Shown piece after piece: positions 43,345 through 51,943 of a DNA stretch of 64,000 bases. The notes beneath the pieces were generated by a model. It made no database searches, was not told the DNA's origin, and worked only from the letters and a program-made list of their open reading frames with translations. The translations under genes and the position numbers were made by a program. Position 1 is the first letter of the stretch. Each line of letters begins with the position of its first letter. This DNA is from Clostridiales bacterium (GTDB taxonomy: Bacteria; Bacillota; Clostridia; Peptostreptococcales; Anaerovoracaceae), in NCBI GenBank assembly GCA_009911365.1, contig QXXF01000004.1, positions 222,731 to 286,730 on the forward strand, read 5' to 3'.

Positions 43345-43378
43345 AAAAAACAGCCGAAGCGTTTCTGCTCCGGCCGTT
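43345..43378 (-). terminator. Terminator of the secreted SH3 protein gene
   Basis: On the minus strand ACGGCCGGAGC pairs with GCTTCGGCTGT, followed by TTTTTTGTG. It lies just past the gene ending at 43388. Confidence 0.8.
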
Positions 43379-43387
43379 AATCAGTCC

Positions 43388-44251
43388 CTATCCCGCATAC
43401 ATGACTTCCTTAAACAAGATGGCAGCTTCGCCCGGATATTTGGTCAGACCTTTGACCCATCCGGATTTTCCACCTTTGATTTTTACATGGAGGTAGATCT
43501 TAGTGTGCTTGGTATTGAGATAGATTTTATCGATTTTTACTTTTGCGCCAGGTTTTAGGGTTGCGATCTTTTTCCCACCAGGGCTCTTGAGTACGTTCAT
43601 GGTGCGGTTTGCAGTCCAATAGGTCTTTTTCTGGTATGTCAGATAAGTTTCTTTCAGCTTTGGCTTTGTGGTTATCTGCACCATTTTTCCTTTCTTGTAT
43701 TGATAGTCCAAGCGGAAGACCATGGCCCCCAGAGAATAGGACATTTCGCCATAAGTGACCCCGATTTTATTCCCGGACACAATGATCTTTCTCACATTAT
43801 TATGATTTCCAATTTTAGACATAGAATCCAGATCAATAGCCTTTTTCAGCTTGCCCTTCTTGTACTGGTATATGGCTGCGCCTGGAATGTCGTCATTATC
43901 AACAGTCGGGATTAGAGCTAGATAAATTTTGCCGTTATCCAGTTTTAGCCGCCGGACTTCAATGTTGTATGCGTATAGGGTTGGCGAAGTGTTGCGCGAA
44001 AAGACCTTCTTTCCGTTAATGAACACTTCACACCCCTCGCATATTTCATACCGCTGGTTCCATGAAGTGGAAATCAAAAGCGTGTCCGCCTTTTTGTCGC
44101 CGGTCACATCATACTGCGTATAGGTCTTGTTTACTTCCAGCAGATTGTTGGCTGTCTTGGCCTCTGCCGAAGCCGGCATTGTGATAAATAGACCCACTGC
44201 CAACAGAAACACTGCCGCCACTAGCCCTCTAGTAAAATATTTTGCTTTCAT
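43388..44251 (-). CDS. Secreted protein with C-terminal bacterial SH3-like domain
   Basis: The 287-residue precursor has a signal peptide (GLVAAVFLLAVGLFITMPASA, cleaved near 30, shown here in overlap). The central domain (about 35-205) contains YDVTGDKKADTLLIS and repeated YQYKKGK motifs, typical of beta-propeller-like surface proteins of Clostridia. A C-terminal SH3_3-like module (MNVLKSPGGKKIATLKPGAK; GKSGWVKGL) probably binds cell wall. It is a single gene with its own terminator. An exported wall-associated role is likely; no enzyme motif is visible. Confidence 0.8.
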   Translation of the reverse strand: MKAKYFTRGLVAAVFLLAVGLFITMPASAEAKTANNLLEVNKTYTQYDVTGDKKADTLLISTSWNQRYEICEGCEVFINGKKVFSRNTSPTLYAYNIEVRRLKLDNGKIYLALIPTVDNDDIPGAAIYQYKKGKLKKAIDLDSMSKIGNHNNVRKIIVSGNKIGVTYGEMSYSLGAMVFRLDYQYKKGKMVQITTKPKLKETYLTYQKKTYWTANRTMNVLKSPGGKKIATLKPGAKVKIDKIYLNTKHTKIYLHVKIKGGKSGWVKGLTKYPGEAAILFKEVMYAG

Positions 44252-44433
44252 GAATCGATTCCTCCGTTCTGGCTGCGATACAAAGAATGGCCCATGTGCC
44301 AGCCTTTCGCCGCCATGTCCAGTATACTCCCAAAAGAAGTGTGGTTCAATATGGAAATGTGCGAACTAAAATACATTTCATAAAAGTCAACGACAGCAAT
44401 CAAAAAATACTTGCTAGATCTAAAGAAACGCTA

Positions 44434-45522
44434 TCATTCTTTCAGCAATCTAACGCAGCCGCAGATCCATTGCATTGCGCCTTCCAAGCGATAGCCCCTG
44501 AAGTCTGCGCTACGCAAAATTCCGGCGATTTCATCATCTGTGATTGATAGATCTATAAACTGGGCAGGGTGTTCGCCCTGTCTGATGATATCCTGGATAT
44601 GATCGAAATAAGTTCCTGACATACCAAAAGTAGTAGAAAACCCAGGGATATCCTGGACTGCGCTTTCCACGGTTTCCTCCGTGTCTTCGTAAAACAGGCT
44701 GCGGCCATTGTCATAGAGGGGATAAAACTGTTCCCCCGCAGGATTGATTTTTATTGCGATATTCGATAAATGCCTGTCATCCTGCCTGGTTATGAAATCC
44801 AGGAGCAACATTTTTATGATTTCTTCTTTATATTGAGGACGCATGTTCAGAAGATTTTCATATTCATTTTCGCCCCGCGGACCTGGAAAAAGTCTGCGGA
44901 AATGGACGATGTATTCTTTGGAAAAATCATAGAGAAACGTTGAAAAAACAGTGTCTTTATCTATGCGGGACACGGGACAGCAGCCGATTCCCAGCCTTTT
45001 TGCCAGGTGGTATACGGCCACTTCCGATTCTGCGTCCGTCAGTAGGGGGCCGATTCTTTTTTTGTAAATGCCATACTTTCCGTCATGCACGCCGTAGCGT
45101 TTGATGTTAAAGCCTTCCGGGCTGTTGATGGGGCTTTGCCCTTCAGTGTCCAAATGCTTTCGGAAAACCTTGTCAAAGGATTTGTTGAATGCGTCCTCCA
45201 TGTTCTCGTCCGGATTTTCCGTGATCCAAAGCAAATCCTTTGGGTGCATGGCTTTGGTGATTTTCGCAATTTCCAGAGTGTTATACTGGGAAAGTCCGCA
45301 GCGAAACAGGATACGTTCAATATCCCGCCGGTCCCTGCTGACGATTCTTTCCGCTAAAAATTCCATGAACTTCGCTCTATTCCAGAACCGCTTGCCATGA
45401 GTGTAGCTGGAAACCACCTGGTTGAAAGCCGACTCGGAAAAGGTGACTTCATAAGATGGAGAAATGGTCCCGATCACCTGATTTTCCCATTTCAAGTACA
45501 TCGCAGCAAAAGATTGTTCCAT
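44434..45522 (-). CDS. HipA-like kinase-fold protein, orphan
   Basis: The 362-residue protein resembles the C-terminal kinase domain of HipA toxins (GPLLTDAESEVAVYHLAKRL; catalytic-loop-like LLLDFITRQDDRHLSNIAIK; metal-loop-like YPLYDNGRSLFYED). A HipA N-subdomain is not evident; the first 140 residues (LKWENQVIGTISPS...) are unfamiliar. No HipB-type HTH antitoxin lies on either side. ATG 45522 follows AGGCG; in-frame codons further upstream overlap the thiE end and are not supported. It may be a stand-alone Ser/Thr kinase of the HipA/CtkA superfamily. Confidence 0.75.
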   Translation of the reverse strand: MEQSFAAMYLKWENQVIGTISPSYEVTFSESAFNQVVSSYTHGKRFWNRAKFMEFLAERIVSRDRRDIERILFRCGLSQYNTLEIAKITKAMHPKDLLWITENPDENMEDAFNKSFDKVFRKHLDTEGQSPINSPEGFNIKRYGVHDGKYGIYKKRIGPLLTDAESEVAVYHLAKRLGIGCCPVSRIDKDTVFSTFLYDFSKEYIVHFRRLFPGPRGENEYENLLNMRPQYKEEIIKMLLLDFITRQDDRHLSNIAIKINPAGEQFYPLYDNGRSLFYEDTEETVESAVQDIPGFSTTFGMSGTYFDHIQDIIRQGEHPAQFIDLSITDDEIAGILRSADFRGYRLEGAMQWICGCVRLLKE

Positions 45523-45592
45523 AATACGCCTCCAATCTATCATGTGCTTATAGTATAACATGTTGCCAGGCCATAGCAACGGCCTTTTTCGG

Positions 45593-46147
45593 CTAGCGCA
45601 TATAATCTGACATCCGGCATGCGCCGTCCGCGCCTGTCTGCCGGATAAAGCCTTCGTTTTGATCCGTGATCCCGCCCAGCGCATATACGGAAAGGGAAGT
45701 TTGCCGGCACATTTCCCGCAGGAAAGAAAGGCCTCTGCCGGGCAGCCCTTCTTTACAGGAAGTGGCGAAGATGTTGCTGGCTATCACGTAATTCGCCCCG
45801 GCCTGCTGGGCCCGCAGTGCTTCTTCAATGGAATGCACGGATACGCCCACTGTGGAAAAGGGACCGAGAGTTTTCCTTTGCTTCCAGAACTGGGGAAATG
45901 GCAGATGAATGCTGCGGCAGCCGATTTCCTCTGCGATTTGGACAAAGGTATGGCAAATGAGCTGGATCCCGGTTTCCTGGCAGACGGGCTGCGCTCGCAG
46001 AGCCAACTGGCGATACCTGTCAGGAGAAAGGTCCTTTTCCCGCAGAATCAGCATATCCACAGGACCCCGCAAATGCCGGAGTTGTTCAGGCAGTGGCACG
46101 CCGCACAGATGCCGGTTGGAAATGGCGATGTGCTTAAAGGTAGACAT
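45593..46147 (-). CDS. thiE: Thiamine-phosphate synthase-like protein (ThiE/TenI family)
   Basis: The 184-residue TIM-barrel protein ends the thiamine gene cluster. It carries the family hallmarks VDMLILREKDLSPDRYRQLA (pyrophosphate/phosphate contacts), IHLPF, VGVSVHSIEEA, GANYVIASNIFAT and YALGGI. ThiE couples HMP-PP and the thiazole phosphate to thiamine phosphate; TenI is a thiazole tautomerase of the same fold. The rather short length and the HLPF in place of HLGQ-type motifs leave TenI possible. The gene overlaps the end of thiH. ATG 46147 is preferred (GGTGAT upstream) over 46153. Confidence 0.82.
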   Translation of the reverse strand: MSTFKHIAISNRHLCGVPLPEQLRHLRGPVDMLILREKDLSPDRYRQLALRAQPVCQETGIQLICHTFVQIAEEIGCRSIHLPFPQFWKQRKTLGPFSTVGVSVHSIEEALRAQQAGANYVIASNIFATSCKEGLPGRGLSFLREMCRQTSLSVYALGGITDQNEGFIRQTGADGACRMSDYMR

Positions 46148-47297
46148 AGTCATTCATCACCGGCTGCAAGCCACGCCTTTCAATGGCCGCCACCATTTCC
46201 GCCACGTTTCGGCCATCTGCGATTTCAAACTGGTCGTCGCCTTGCTGGCCGGTTTCCCCATTGTGACTTCCAATGCCAGTGCTGACGCCCGCGGAAATTT
46301 TTGTGGCCGCCAGTCCGATCACATGGTCCCGGAAGTCCGCTCGCTCTCTGGTGGAAATGGTCATACCGGCGAAAGGCATGAAGAGCCGGTACGCACACAT
46401 TACTTGCAGCAGCTGCTTTTCATGCACATCTTTGGCACTGATCTTGTCGTTGTTGACAATGGGCCGCAGCCGGGGACAGGAAAAAGAAATTTCCGCATGA
46501 GGATACTTTCTTTGCAGCAGATAGGCGTGTGTGCCAGTGGCAAAGGCATCCTTGCGAAAGTCGTCCAAACCTAAAAGCGCCGCAAAAGCCACGCCCCGCA
46601 TGCCACCTTTCAATGCCCGTTCCTGGGCGTTGAAGCGATAAGGAAACACTCTTTTGTGGCCTGCCAGGTGAAGCGTTTCATATTTGTCGGAATTGTAGGT
46701 TTCCTGGAAAACCGTCACATAATCGACCCCACATTCATGAAGATAAGCGTAATCCGCAGAATTCATAGGGTAGACCTCGATGCCCACCATCTTAAAATAT
46801 TTCCGTGCCAGGCGGCAGGCCTCTCCGATGTAGGTCACATCTGATTTTGTGCGGCTTTCTCCTGTAAGGATAAGGATTTCTTCCAACCCAGTGTCCGCAA
46901 TGGCTTTCATTTCCTTCTCGATTTGTGCTGCGTCCAGCCGGGCTCGGCGGATCTGGTTGTGACAGTTGAAGCCACAGTAAACACAGTAGTTTTCGCAGTA
47001 ATTGGAGATATACAGGGGTGTGAAAAGACAGACACTGTTTCCAAAGTGTTTTCTCGTTTCTGCCTGAGCGCATTGAGCCATTTGCTCCAGAAAGGGCTCC
47101 GCGGCTGGAGACAGCAGGGCTTTGAATTCTTGTAAGCCGCAATTGCTTTTGGCAAGCGCTTGTTTTACGTCAGAAGCCGTGTAAGTATTGTAATCATAGT
47201 GGTCCATGGCATCAATGACTTGCTCCATGATTGTGGAATCTTCTAGGATTTCCATTTCCGGCCAGTATTCCATATGATTCATGCGTGTCTCTATCAT
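46134..47297 (-). CDS. thiH: 2-iminoacetate synthase ThiH
   Basis: The 387-residue radical-SAM enzyme has the cluster motif [10 protein letters not shown] near residue 104, [11 protein letters not shown] for SAM binding, MNSADY..., and [20 protein letters not shown] (here cited in part). It splits tyrosine to dehydroglycine (2-iminoacetate) and p-cresol for thiazole formation under anaerobic conditions. Its use instead of the oxidase ThiO agrees with an anaerobe. The start overlaps the thiG stop by 4 bases. Confidence 0.95.
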   Translation of the reverse strand: MIETRMNHMEYWPEMEILEDSTIMEQVIDAMDHYDYNTYTASDVKQALAKSNCGLQEFKALLSPAAEPFLEQMAQCAQAETRKHFGNSVCLFTPLYISNYCENYCVYCGFNCHNQIRRARLDAAQIEKEMKAIADTGLEEILILTGESRTKSDVTYIGEACRLARKYFKMVGIEVYPMNSADYAYLHECGVDYVTVFQETYNSDKYETLHLAGHKRVFPYRFNAQERALKGGMRGVAFAALLGLDDFRKDAFATGTHAYLLQRKYPHAEISFSCPRLRPIVNNDKISAKDVHEKQLLQVMCAYRLFMPFAGMTISTRERADFRDHVIGLAATKISAGVSTGIGSHNGETGQQGDDQFEIADGRNVAEMVAAIERRGLQPVMNDYVYL

Positions 47298-48079
47298 CTT
47301 GCGTCCTCCTGTTCTGCTAAAAATCCAGTTAGCGGAGATGATGCTTCGCCGCCCTGATTCACGACTCGGCCCAAACCAGCCAGGTATGCCGCTCTCCCTG
47401 CGTCAATAGCGTTTTTGAAAGCCCGGGCCATGGCCGGGATGTCGCCTGCCGTAGCAATAGCAGTGTTGGACATAATTGCGTCCACACCCATTTCCATGGC
47501 TTCGCAAGCCTGCGATGGACGGCCGATACCAGCGTCCACGATAATCGGCAGATCAATTTCATCCACTAAGATCTGAATGAAATCCTTTGTGCTTAGGCCT
47601 TTGTTGGAACCAATAGGAGCCGCCAAAGGCATGATCGCCGCCGCTCCTGCGTTTCGCAGATCCCTAGCCGCATTGAGATCCGGGTACATGTAAGGCATGA
47701 CCACAAAGCCTTCTTTGGCTAGGATTTCTGTGGCTTTTATGGTTTCGCAGTTGTCAGGGAGCAAATATTTGCTGTCGCGGATCACTTCGATTTTCACAAA
47801 GTCACCACATCCCAGCTCCCGGGCCAGACGTGCGATGCGCACGGCTTCCTGTGCGTTTCTTGCGCCCGAGGTATTGGGTAGCAGGGTCACGCTCTGGGGA
47901 ACGTGATCTAGGATATTTCCCTGCCCGGCTGAGTTGACCCGCCGCAGGGCCAAAGTGATCATCTGCGCGCCTGCCTGCTCCACTGCCGCACGGATCAGCT
48001 CCACGTTGTATTTCCCAGACCCTAAGATGAATCTGGAAGTAAATTCATGACCGCCAATTGTTAATGTGTCTTGTTTCAT
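47294..48079 (-). CDS. thiG: Thiazole synthase ThiG
   Basis: The 261-residue TIM-barrel enzyme has characteristic ThiG motifs ([82 protein letters not shown]). It condenses 1-deoxyxylulose-5-phosphate, iminoacetate and ThiS thiocarboxylate to the thiazole phosphate. AAGGAGG precedes the ATG, 15 bases after thiF. Confidence 0.96.
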   Translation of the reverse strand: MKQDTLTIGGHEFTSRFILGSGKYNVELIRAAVEQAGAQMITLALRRVNSAGQGNILDHVPQSVTLLPNTSGARNAQEAVRIARLARELGCGDFVKIEVIRDSKYLLPDNCETIKATEILAKEGFVVMPYMYPDLNAARDLRNAGAAAIMPLAAPIGSNKGLSTKDFIQILVDEIDLPIIVDAGIGRPSQACEAMEMGVDAIMSNTAIATAGDIPAMARAFKNAIDAGRAAYLAGLGRVVNQGGEASSPLTGFLAEQEDAR

Positions 48080-48094
48080 TCTTGTTTGACCTCC

Positions 48095-48769
48095 TTATGA
48101 AACGTCTGTTTCCGTATGTTCCTGTAAAATTAATTGAATGACCTTGTTTGCCTGATGTCCGGCGCAGATGGCCACTCTGGGTGCCATGAGTCCCATGCCC
48201 TCCGCAAGGTCAGTGGATTCATCGCCGCAGATGTAAAAACGGTCATTGACTTTTCTGGTACGGATGGCGTTCGCATTGCTATAGCCAGCCATGCCAGAGC
48301 CAGAGATCAGGTACGTGTCCTGTGTGCTCGTTAAAATCTGTTCTGCCAGCATCGCTTTTGCGCTGGGATCATCGAAAGCTTCGCAGACATAACGGTATCC
48401 TTGGAAAAGGCTTGCTGCGTTTTCTTCTGTGACTTTGCGATCAATCGTTTCTAATTCCATGTATGGATTGATTTCTTGCAGCAGTTCGGCTAAGGCTTCT
48501 GTCTTTTTCTTGCCCAAATGACAGATGTGGTAAGCTTGGCGGTTGAGATTGGATAGATCGACTTTGTCAAAATCTACTAGCTTTAGCCTGCCAATGCCGC
48601 TTCTGGTCAACATGACAGCGATATTGCTGCCCAGGCCGCCTAGACCAGCGATAGCCACGGCCGCTCGCTGGAGCTTTTTATACGTTTCTGGTGAAAAGCG
48701 CTGGTCACAGATCTGTTTGATCTCTGCTTTTGTTGGTGTCTGTTTCATAGAAATTCGCATTGACATCAT
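48095..48769 (-). CDS. thiF: ThiS adenylyltransferase ThiF
   Basis: The 224-residue E1-like enzyme has the nucleotide motif [33 protein letters not shown] with the conserved Asp and Arg/Asn contacts, and [10 protein letters not shown] near 125. It adenylates the C-terminal Gly-Gly of ThiS for sulphur transfer. The shorter, ThiF-family-2 type is usual in Clostridia. Its start overlaps the thiS stop. Confidence 0.93.
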   Translation of the reverse strand: MMSMRISMKQTPTKAEIKQICDQRFSPETYKKLQRAAVAIAGLGGLGSNIAVMLTRSGIGRLKLVDFDKVDLSNLNRQAYHICHLGKKKTEALAELLQEINPYMELETIDRKVTEENAASLFQGYRYVCEAFDDPSAKAMLAEQILTSTQDTYLISGSGMAGYSNANAIRTRKVNDRFYICGDESTDLAEGMGLMAPRVAICAGHQANKVIQLILQEHTETDVS

Positions 48770-48960
48770 CCGCCTCCCACGAAATGCACGATTTCCAGGG
48801 TGTCTATGTCTGAAAGTTGGATGTCTGGATGTTTGGCTCTAGGGATGATTTCGCCATTTTTCTCCACGGCGACTCGCTGACCATCATATCCTTCCCTTGT
48901 TAGAAATTCTGTCAAAGAGATAGGCGTTTCCTGCTTTTTCTCTTTTCCGTTTACGATCAT
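48766..48960 (-). CDS. thiS: Sulphur carrier protein ThiS
   Basis: The 64-residue ubiquitin-like protein begins [10 protein letters not shown] and ends EIVHFVGGG, providing the Gly-Gly tail that becomes a thiocarboxylate. ATG 48960 follows AAAGGAGGC; longer in-frame codons up to 49116 would run through the leader hairpin and are rejected. It is the first gene of the thiSFGHE operon. Confidence 0.95.
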   Translation of the reverse strand: MIVNGKEKKQETPISLTEFLTREGYDGQRVAVEKNGEIIPRAKHPDIQLSDIDTLEIVHFVGGG

Positions 48961-49060
48961 TTCGTATGCCTCCTTTGCTCTGTCCTCTTTGTCTCTTCTT
49001 GTACTGCAAAATTGTGATTTAAGATATTCACTGTGGATTGCGGATTTTCCGCAAGAAAAA

Positions 49061-49094
49061 GGCACACAAAGTTTCACACCCGTGGTGGTGTGCC
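49061..49094 (-). terminator. Leader terminator/attenuator hairpin upstream of thiS
   Basis: On the minus strand GGCACAC (49094-49088) pairs with GTGTGCC (49067-49061) and is followed by TTTTTC. It sits between the promoter at 49159-49187 and thiS, so it can act as a regulated terminator. The region upstream of it (49095-49150) contains TTGAGATTGTGAC but not a full TPP-riboswitch consensus; a different leader RNA such as a thiS-type motif is possible. Confidence 0.65.
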
Positions 49095-49158
49095 CCTTCA
49101 TGTGCCATAGTGTCACAATCTCAACTGTTGCCCATATGTGTTTTTCTTTATTATACTC

Positions 49159-49187
49159 ATTATACTACGAAGCGCATGCGGATGCAA
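49159..49187 (-). promoter_or_regulatory. Promoter of the thi operon
   Basis: Reading leftwards: TTGCAT (49187-49182), 17-base spacer, TATAAT (49164-49159). A second TATAAT follows at 49155-49150. The leader to thiS would be about 195 bases. Confidence 0.75.
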
Positions 49188-49247
49188 TGAAGAAATTCGT
49201 TAATTATGCGATGATATGAAAATAATGTAAAAAATAGATGAAAATGG

Positions 49248-49276
49248 TTGAATGGGTTGGATAAATATGGTACACT
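49248..49276 (+). promoter_or_regulatory. Promoter of the small toxin mRNA
   Basis: TTGAAT (49248-49253), 17 bases, TACACT (49271-49276) preceded by TGG. Transcription would begin near 49283, right at a hairpin (CACCCTC-AAAAA-GGGTG, 49282-49298) that could protect the 5' end. Confidence 0.7.
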
Positions 49277-49353
49277 AAAAACACCCTCAAAAAGGGTGAG
49301 GACACAACAGAATCGTGGGAGCATAGGCGGTTGGCCTCGGAAAGGAGGTCCAT

Positions 49354-49434
49354 ATGACTGATTATGAAATCATAACCATCATGCTGATGGTATTGGGATT
49401 AGTAATTATGAGGAATGACAACACAGGAAAATAA
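49354..49434 (+). CDS. Small hydrophobic peptide, candidate type I toxin (TxpA/holin-like)
   Basis: A 26-residue peptide (MTDYEIITIMLMVLGLVI..., then a polar tail with Arg, Asn, Asp and Lys) follows a perfect AAAGGAGG with 5-base spacing. One membrane span and a charged end match the putative holin-like/TxpA-BsrG toxin class, whose members often start M-x-x-Y-E. The mRNA has its own promoter, a 5' hairpin, a long-range stem and a convergent antisense RNA. It is too short for routine gene finders. Toxicity is inferred from architecture only. Confidence 0.75.
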   Translation: MTDYEIITIMLMVLGLVIMRNDNTGK

Positions 49435-49516
49435 CCGCCCCAAGACCAAGGTTGCGGTTATTCCTAAAAAATAACAACAATTGAGGCCAACCGTTTATAA
49501 CGGTTCTTCCTCTGTT
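49425..49516 (-). ncRNA. Candidate antisense antitoxin RNA
   Basis: A minus-strand promoter at 49523-49551 would start an RNA near 49516. About 90 bases later it reaches a hairpin (AATAACCGC at 49462-49454 pairing with GCGGTTATT at 49438-49430) followed by TTCC. This RNA is fully complementary to the 3' part of the toxin mRNA and to its last codons, the overlap expected of RatA/SR4-type antitoxin RNAs. Confidence 0.65.
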
Positions 49517-49522
49517 GTGTCC

Positions 49523-49551
49523 ATTATACTACTGAAAACGCATCAGGGCAA
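49523..49551 (-). promoter_or_regulatory. Promoter of the antisense RNA
   Basis: Reading leftwards: TTGCCC (49551-49546), 17 bases, TATAAT (49528-49523). Confidence 0.65.
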
Positions 49552-49563
49552 TAAAAAATTTTT

Positions 49564-51048
49564 TTATTCCAACAATTGGGACAGCAGCAGAACAAGGCGG
49601 TGAAAACTGGAGCTTTCCTCTGGCAGAGAATGATAAAATTTGTCTAGGTATTGATAGATTTCTCCATTAAAAAGCGTATCGGTAAAAAATAATCGGTCGT
49701 ACTCTGTGCTTGCCACATCGGAATAAACATACGTATACATGTTTTCCACCGTGTAGACGAATACGTTTTGCGAAATGGGCAGGGACTTGGTGACCAGTGA
49801 AATCGTGGAATTCGCAGGTGATTTATTCTCAGTCAGAGTTTCCAAAATATCATTTAGGTATATTTGGTAGTATGATTTGGGGATCACGATTTCCTTAGAG
49901 GAAAAAAGCTTTGGAAAGAAGACTTGCTCGGATTCTTTAAAACTGTGCAGTATGTTGTCCGTGTTCAGTATGATATTGAACGAATAATTAGAGGCTCGGT
50001 TAAAAGGTGCTGAAATCAATGTGTCATACCGTGCCAGCGCAGCGTGTTTTTCCGCAGGGGAGAAGTGATTTAATTCCAAAAGGCCTGCGAATGTCGCAGC
50101 GGACACAGGAAGGATGAAGACAGAAGAGCCGTATAAATAAATATGGCTTCTAAAATTGCGCAGACCATGTAGCGCATTGATGATTTGGTTGACTTCACTG
50201 CTATTATCTCTAAACAGCGGAGAACAGAGCGTCAGCATATTTTCGTATTGATGAACGCCCCTGTCAATGACATCCGGATGAGAGCAGCAAAAAAGGACGC
50301 TCTTTGACTTCTTTGGAGAGGAAGCCAAATTTGTGAACATAACATGTCCCTCTAATAGAAACAAATCAAAGGATGGTATGGTGTTCTGATGCAGATAATA
50401 TCCATTAAAGTTACTTTTCTGGCATAAAAATAAAAAGTTTTCCAGGTTCACAATGTTGGAGCGTATATTAGAATTGCTGTAAATGTAATGGACTTCGTGA
50501 CCTGCATCAATGACTGCTTTCAGGCATTCTATCCAAGTGTCGTAAAAGTCATCCCGCTCCATGAGCCCGTCAGTTTCCTCAGAAAACATCAGCATTAGCC
50601 GTACCGGCGGTTCGCAGGAGAGGACCTGTTCCATGAGATTGATCAATGCCGATTCTTTTTCCTTATCACCGGATATCAATTCCAGTGTTGTGGAATGGGC
50701 TGTGGAAGGCAGGGAATAGGACGCGTGGCCAAAATAGGGATCTGGCTGTGATAAAAACAGGTAGATCGCTTTGAAGGCGTCTTGCCTTGAGGCAATTTTT
50801 TTGTTAGGAAAAATTCCCCGTAAAAAGGAAATGACATTCTGATAGTCCAGCGAAGCGTCTGAATCAAGGATAAAGTCGATCACTCGTCTAAAATGCGTGG
50901 ATTTTGCACCAAACTTCCGTTTCCCGTTTCTCCACCGGCTGACTAAAGAGGGATCCACGTGAATCCCTTGTGCGAGTGCCAGTGACGAAATATGGAGATG
51001 TTTGAGCAAGGTGGACAAAGGAGACGCTGATTTCAGGTTCGTATGCAT
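49564..51048 (-). CDS. HTH-domain regulator with large unknown C-terminal part
   Basis: The 494-residue protein begins with an XRE-like helix-turn-helix (LSTLLKHLHISSLALAQGIH; DPSLVSRWRNGKRKFG). About 400 residues without a recognised domain follow, with patches such as LMLMFSEETDGLMERDDFYD and repeated aromatic-rich segments; no membrane span or Cys cluster is clear. It is divergent from the operon at 51310-58770, and dyads with TGACAAA lie between them, so it is the probable regulator. Start: ATG 51048 (GGGA 9 bases upstream) is preferred to TTG 51063. The large C-terminus may sense the substrate. Confidence 0.75.
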   Translation of the reverse strand: MHTNLKSASPLSTLLKHLHISSLALAQGIHVDPSLVSRWRNGKRKFGAKSTHFRRVIDFILDSDASLDYQNVISFLRGIFPNKKIASRQDAFKAIYLFLSQPDPYFGHASYSLPSTAHSTTLELISGDKEKESALINLMEQVLSCEPPVRLMLMFSEETDGLMERDDFYDTWIECLKAVIDAGHEVHYIYSNSNIRSNIVNLENFLFLCQKSNFNGYYLHQNTIPSFDLFLLEGHVMFTNLASSPKKSKSVLFCCSHPDVIDRGVHQYENMLTLCSPLFRDNSSEVNQIINALHGLRNFRSHIYLYGSSVFILPVSAATFAGLLELNHFSPAEKHAALARYDTLISAPFNRASNYSFNIILNTDNILHSFKESEQVFFPKLFSSKEIVIPKSYYQIYLNDILETLTENKSPANSTISLVTKSLPISQNVFVYTVENMYTYVYSDVASTEYDRLFFTDTLFNGEIYQYLDKFYHSLPEESSSFHRLVLLLSQLLE

Positions 51049-51191
51049 ATGTATAATTCCCAAGACCCTTTCTAATAATTACAAGTAATGACGATCACGA
51101 TTCAATACTTTTATTGTAGTAACAAAAGGATGACAAATCAAGTCATTTTTTATTAGTAAGCTTAAAAAAATCAATTAGTTTGCGTCATCTT

Positions 51192-51217
51192 TTTGTCAAT
51201 TTCAAATGACTGACAAA
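51192..51217. promoter_or_regulatory. Operator-like inverted repeat
   Basis: TTTGTCA (51192-51198) and TGACAAA (51211-51217) form a dyad just upstream of the -35 box. A further TGACAAAT lies at 51131. These are good candidates for binding by the divergent HTH protein. Confidence 0.55.
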
Positions 51218-51230
51218 TACTGTCTATTTA

Positions 51231-51259
51231 TTGAATGCGAAAACGCAACATCGTATAAT
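51231..51259 (+). promoter_or_regulatory. Promoter of the amidohydrolase-oxidoreductase operon
   Basis: TTGAAT (51231-51236), 17-base spacer, TATAAT (51254-51259); the first gene starts at 51310. Confidence 0.78.
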
Positions 51260-51309
51260 AAGCATAATCTAGTTGCATGCAAAATATCTAGATGCCAAGG
51301 AGGGGAAAA

Positions 51310-51897
51310 ATGGAAAGAAAAACATTAGTTAAGCCTCTAGCTCCACAAAAACAGTCAGATGCTGATTTTCAGGATCCGAAGAACAGTGAAAATCTGATCA
51401 AAATCAGGGTGACAAAGAAAACCATCAGTGAAGAACAGCTAGTCCAATATGCTCGTAAAAAAATGTTTATCATGAAGCCAAAGATCCTTTCGGTGGAGTT
51501 TTTTTACCAGTCATGTTGGAGGGTGGTACTAGATTTCAAAGTCGCCTATTTTAAGGAAACTCGTGCGGACAGAGGACAAGTGGAATTTATTGTGGATCCC
51601 CGTAAAGGCTGCGGTGCCAATGAAGAAGAACTTGCCCTAGACTTGATTTCAAAAAGAGTTCCACTGGAAATGATTTCCGACGTTGACGTTGAAAAGGGCG
51701 AGGCGGAACGAAAAGCAAAGGTGGACGCAAGATGGAAGGTTTTGCTGGCAAGGTATAAAAAACCTGCGGAGCTTGAACTGGCAGAAATAACCCAGTTCTA
51801 CCGGCCTTATTACATGGCTAAGGTTTCCTGGGGAAGCAAGACAGGAATCCAATATCTAGCGGCTGATGATTTTGCGAATTACTTTGTGTATAACTAG
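51310..51897 (+). CDS. Hypothetical protein, first gene of the catabolic operon
   Basis: The 195-residue basic protein (IRVTKKTISEEQLVQYARKK; ILSVEFFYQSCWRVVLDFKV; ITQFYRPYYMAKVSWG) has no signal or membrane span. It alternates beta-like segments with a charged helical middle. AAGGAGGGG precedes ATG 51310. Its place right behind the promoter links it to the operon. The family is unfamiliar to me; a nucleic-acid or ligand-binding role cannot be argued from the sequence. Confidence 0.7.
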   Translation: MERKTLVKPLAPQKQSDADFQDPKNSENLIKIRVTKKTISEEQLVQYARKKMFIMKPKILSVEFFYQSCWRVVLDFKVAYFKETRADRGQVEFIVDPRKGCGANEEELALDLISKRVPLEMISDVDVEKGEAERKAKVDARWKVLLARYKKPAELELAEITQFYRPYYMAKVSWGSKTGIQYLAADDFANYFVYN

Positions 51898-51943
51898 GGT
51901 GGTCCCAGAATTTGTTCACGCTCTGGAGAAAGGAGACATGTTA

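Larger units (their letters stand above)
49300..49522 (+). repeat. Nested inverted repeats joining the 5' and 3' ends of the toxin mRNA
   Basis: GGACACAACAGA (49300-49311) is the exact complement of TCTGTTGTGTCC (49511-49522). CGGTTGGCCTC (49328-49338) is the exact complement of GAGGCCAACCG (49483-49493). The inner stem ends two bases before the AAAGGAGG ribosome site, so the folded full-length mRNA would hold its ends together and hinder translation, as in known type I toxin mRNAs. Confidence 0.85.

Noticed and set aside
43035-43346. Minus-strand frame of 103 codons opposite the small transcription unit
   Set aside because: No ribosome site, it crosses the strong plus-strand terminator, and its composition looks like a shadow.
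45659-46574. Long plus-strand frames over thiE and thiH
   Set aside because: Antisense shadows of well-recognised thiamine genes on the minus strand.
49095-49150. Possible TPP riboswitch upstream of thiS
   Set aside because: TTGAGATTGTGAC recalls part of the aptamer, but the second conserved arm is not visible, so only the terminator hairpin is annotated.
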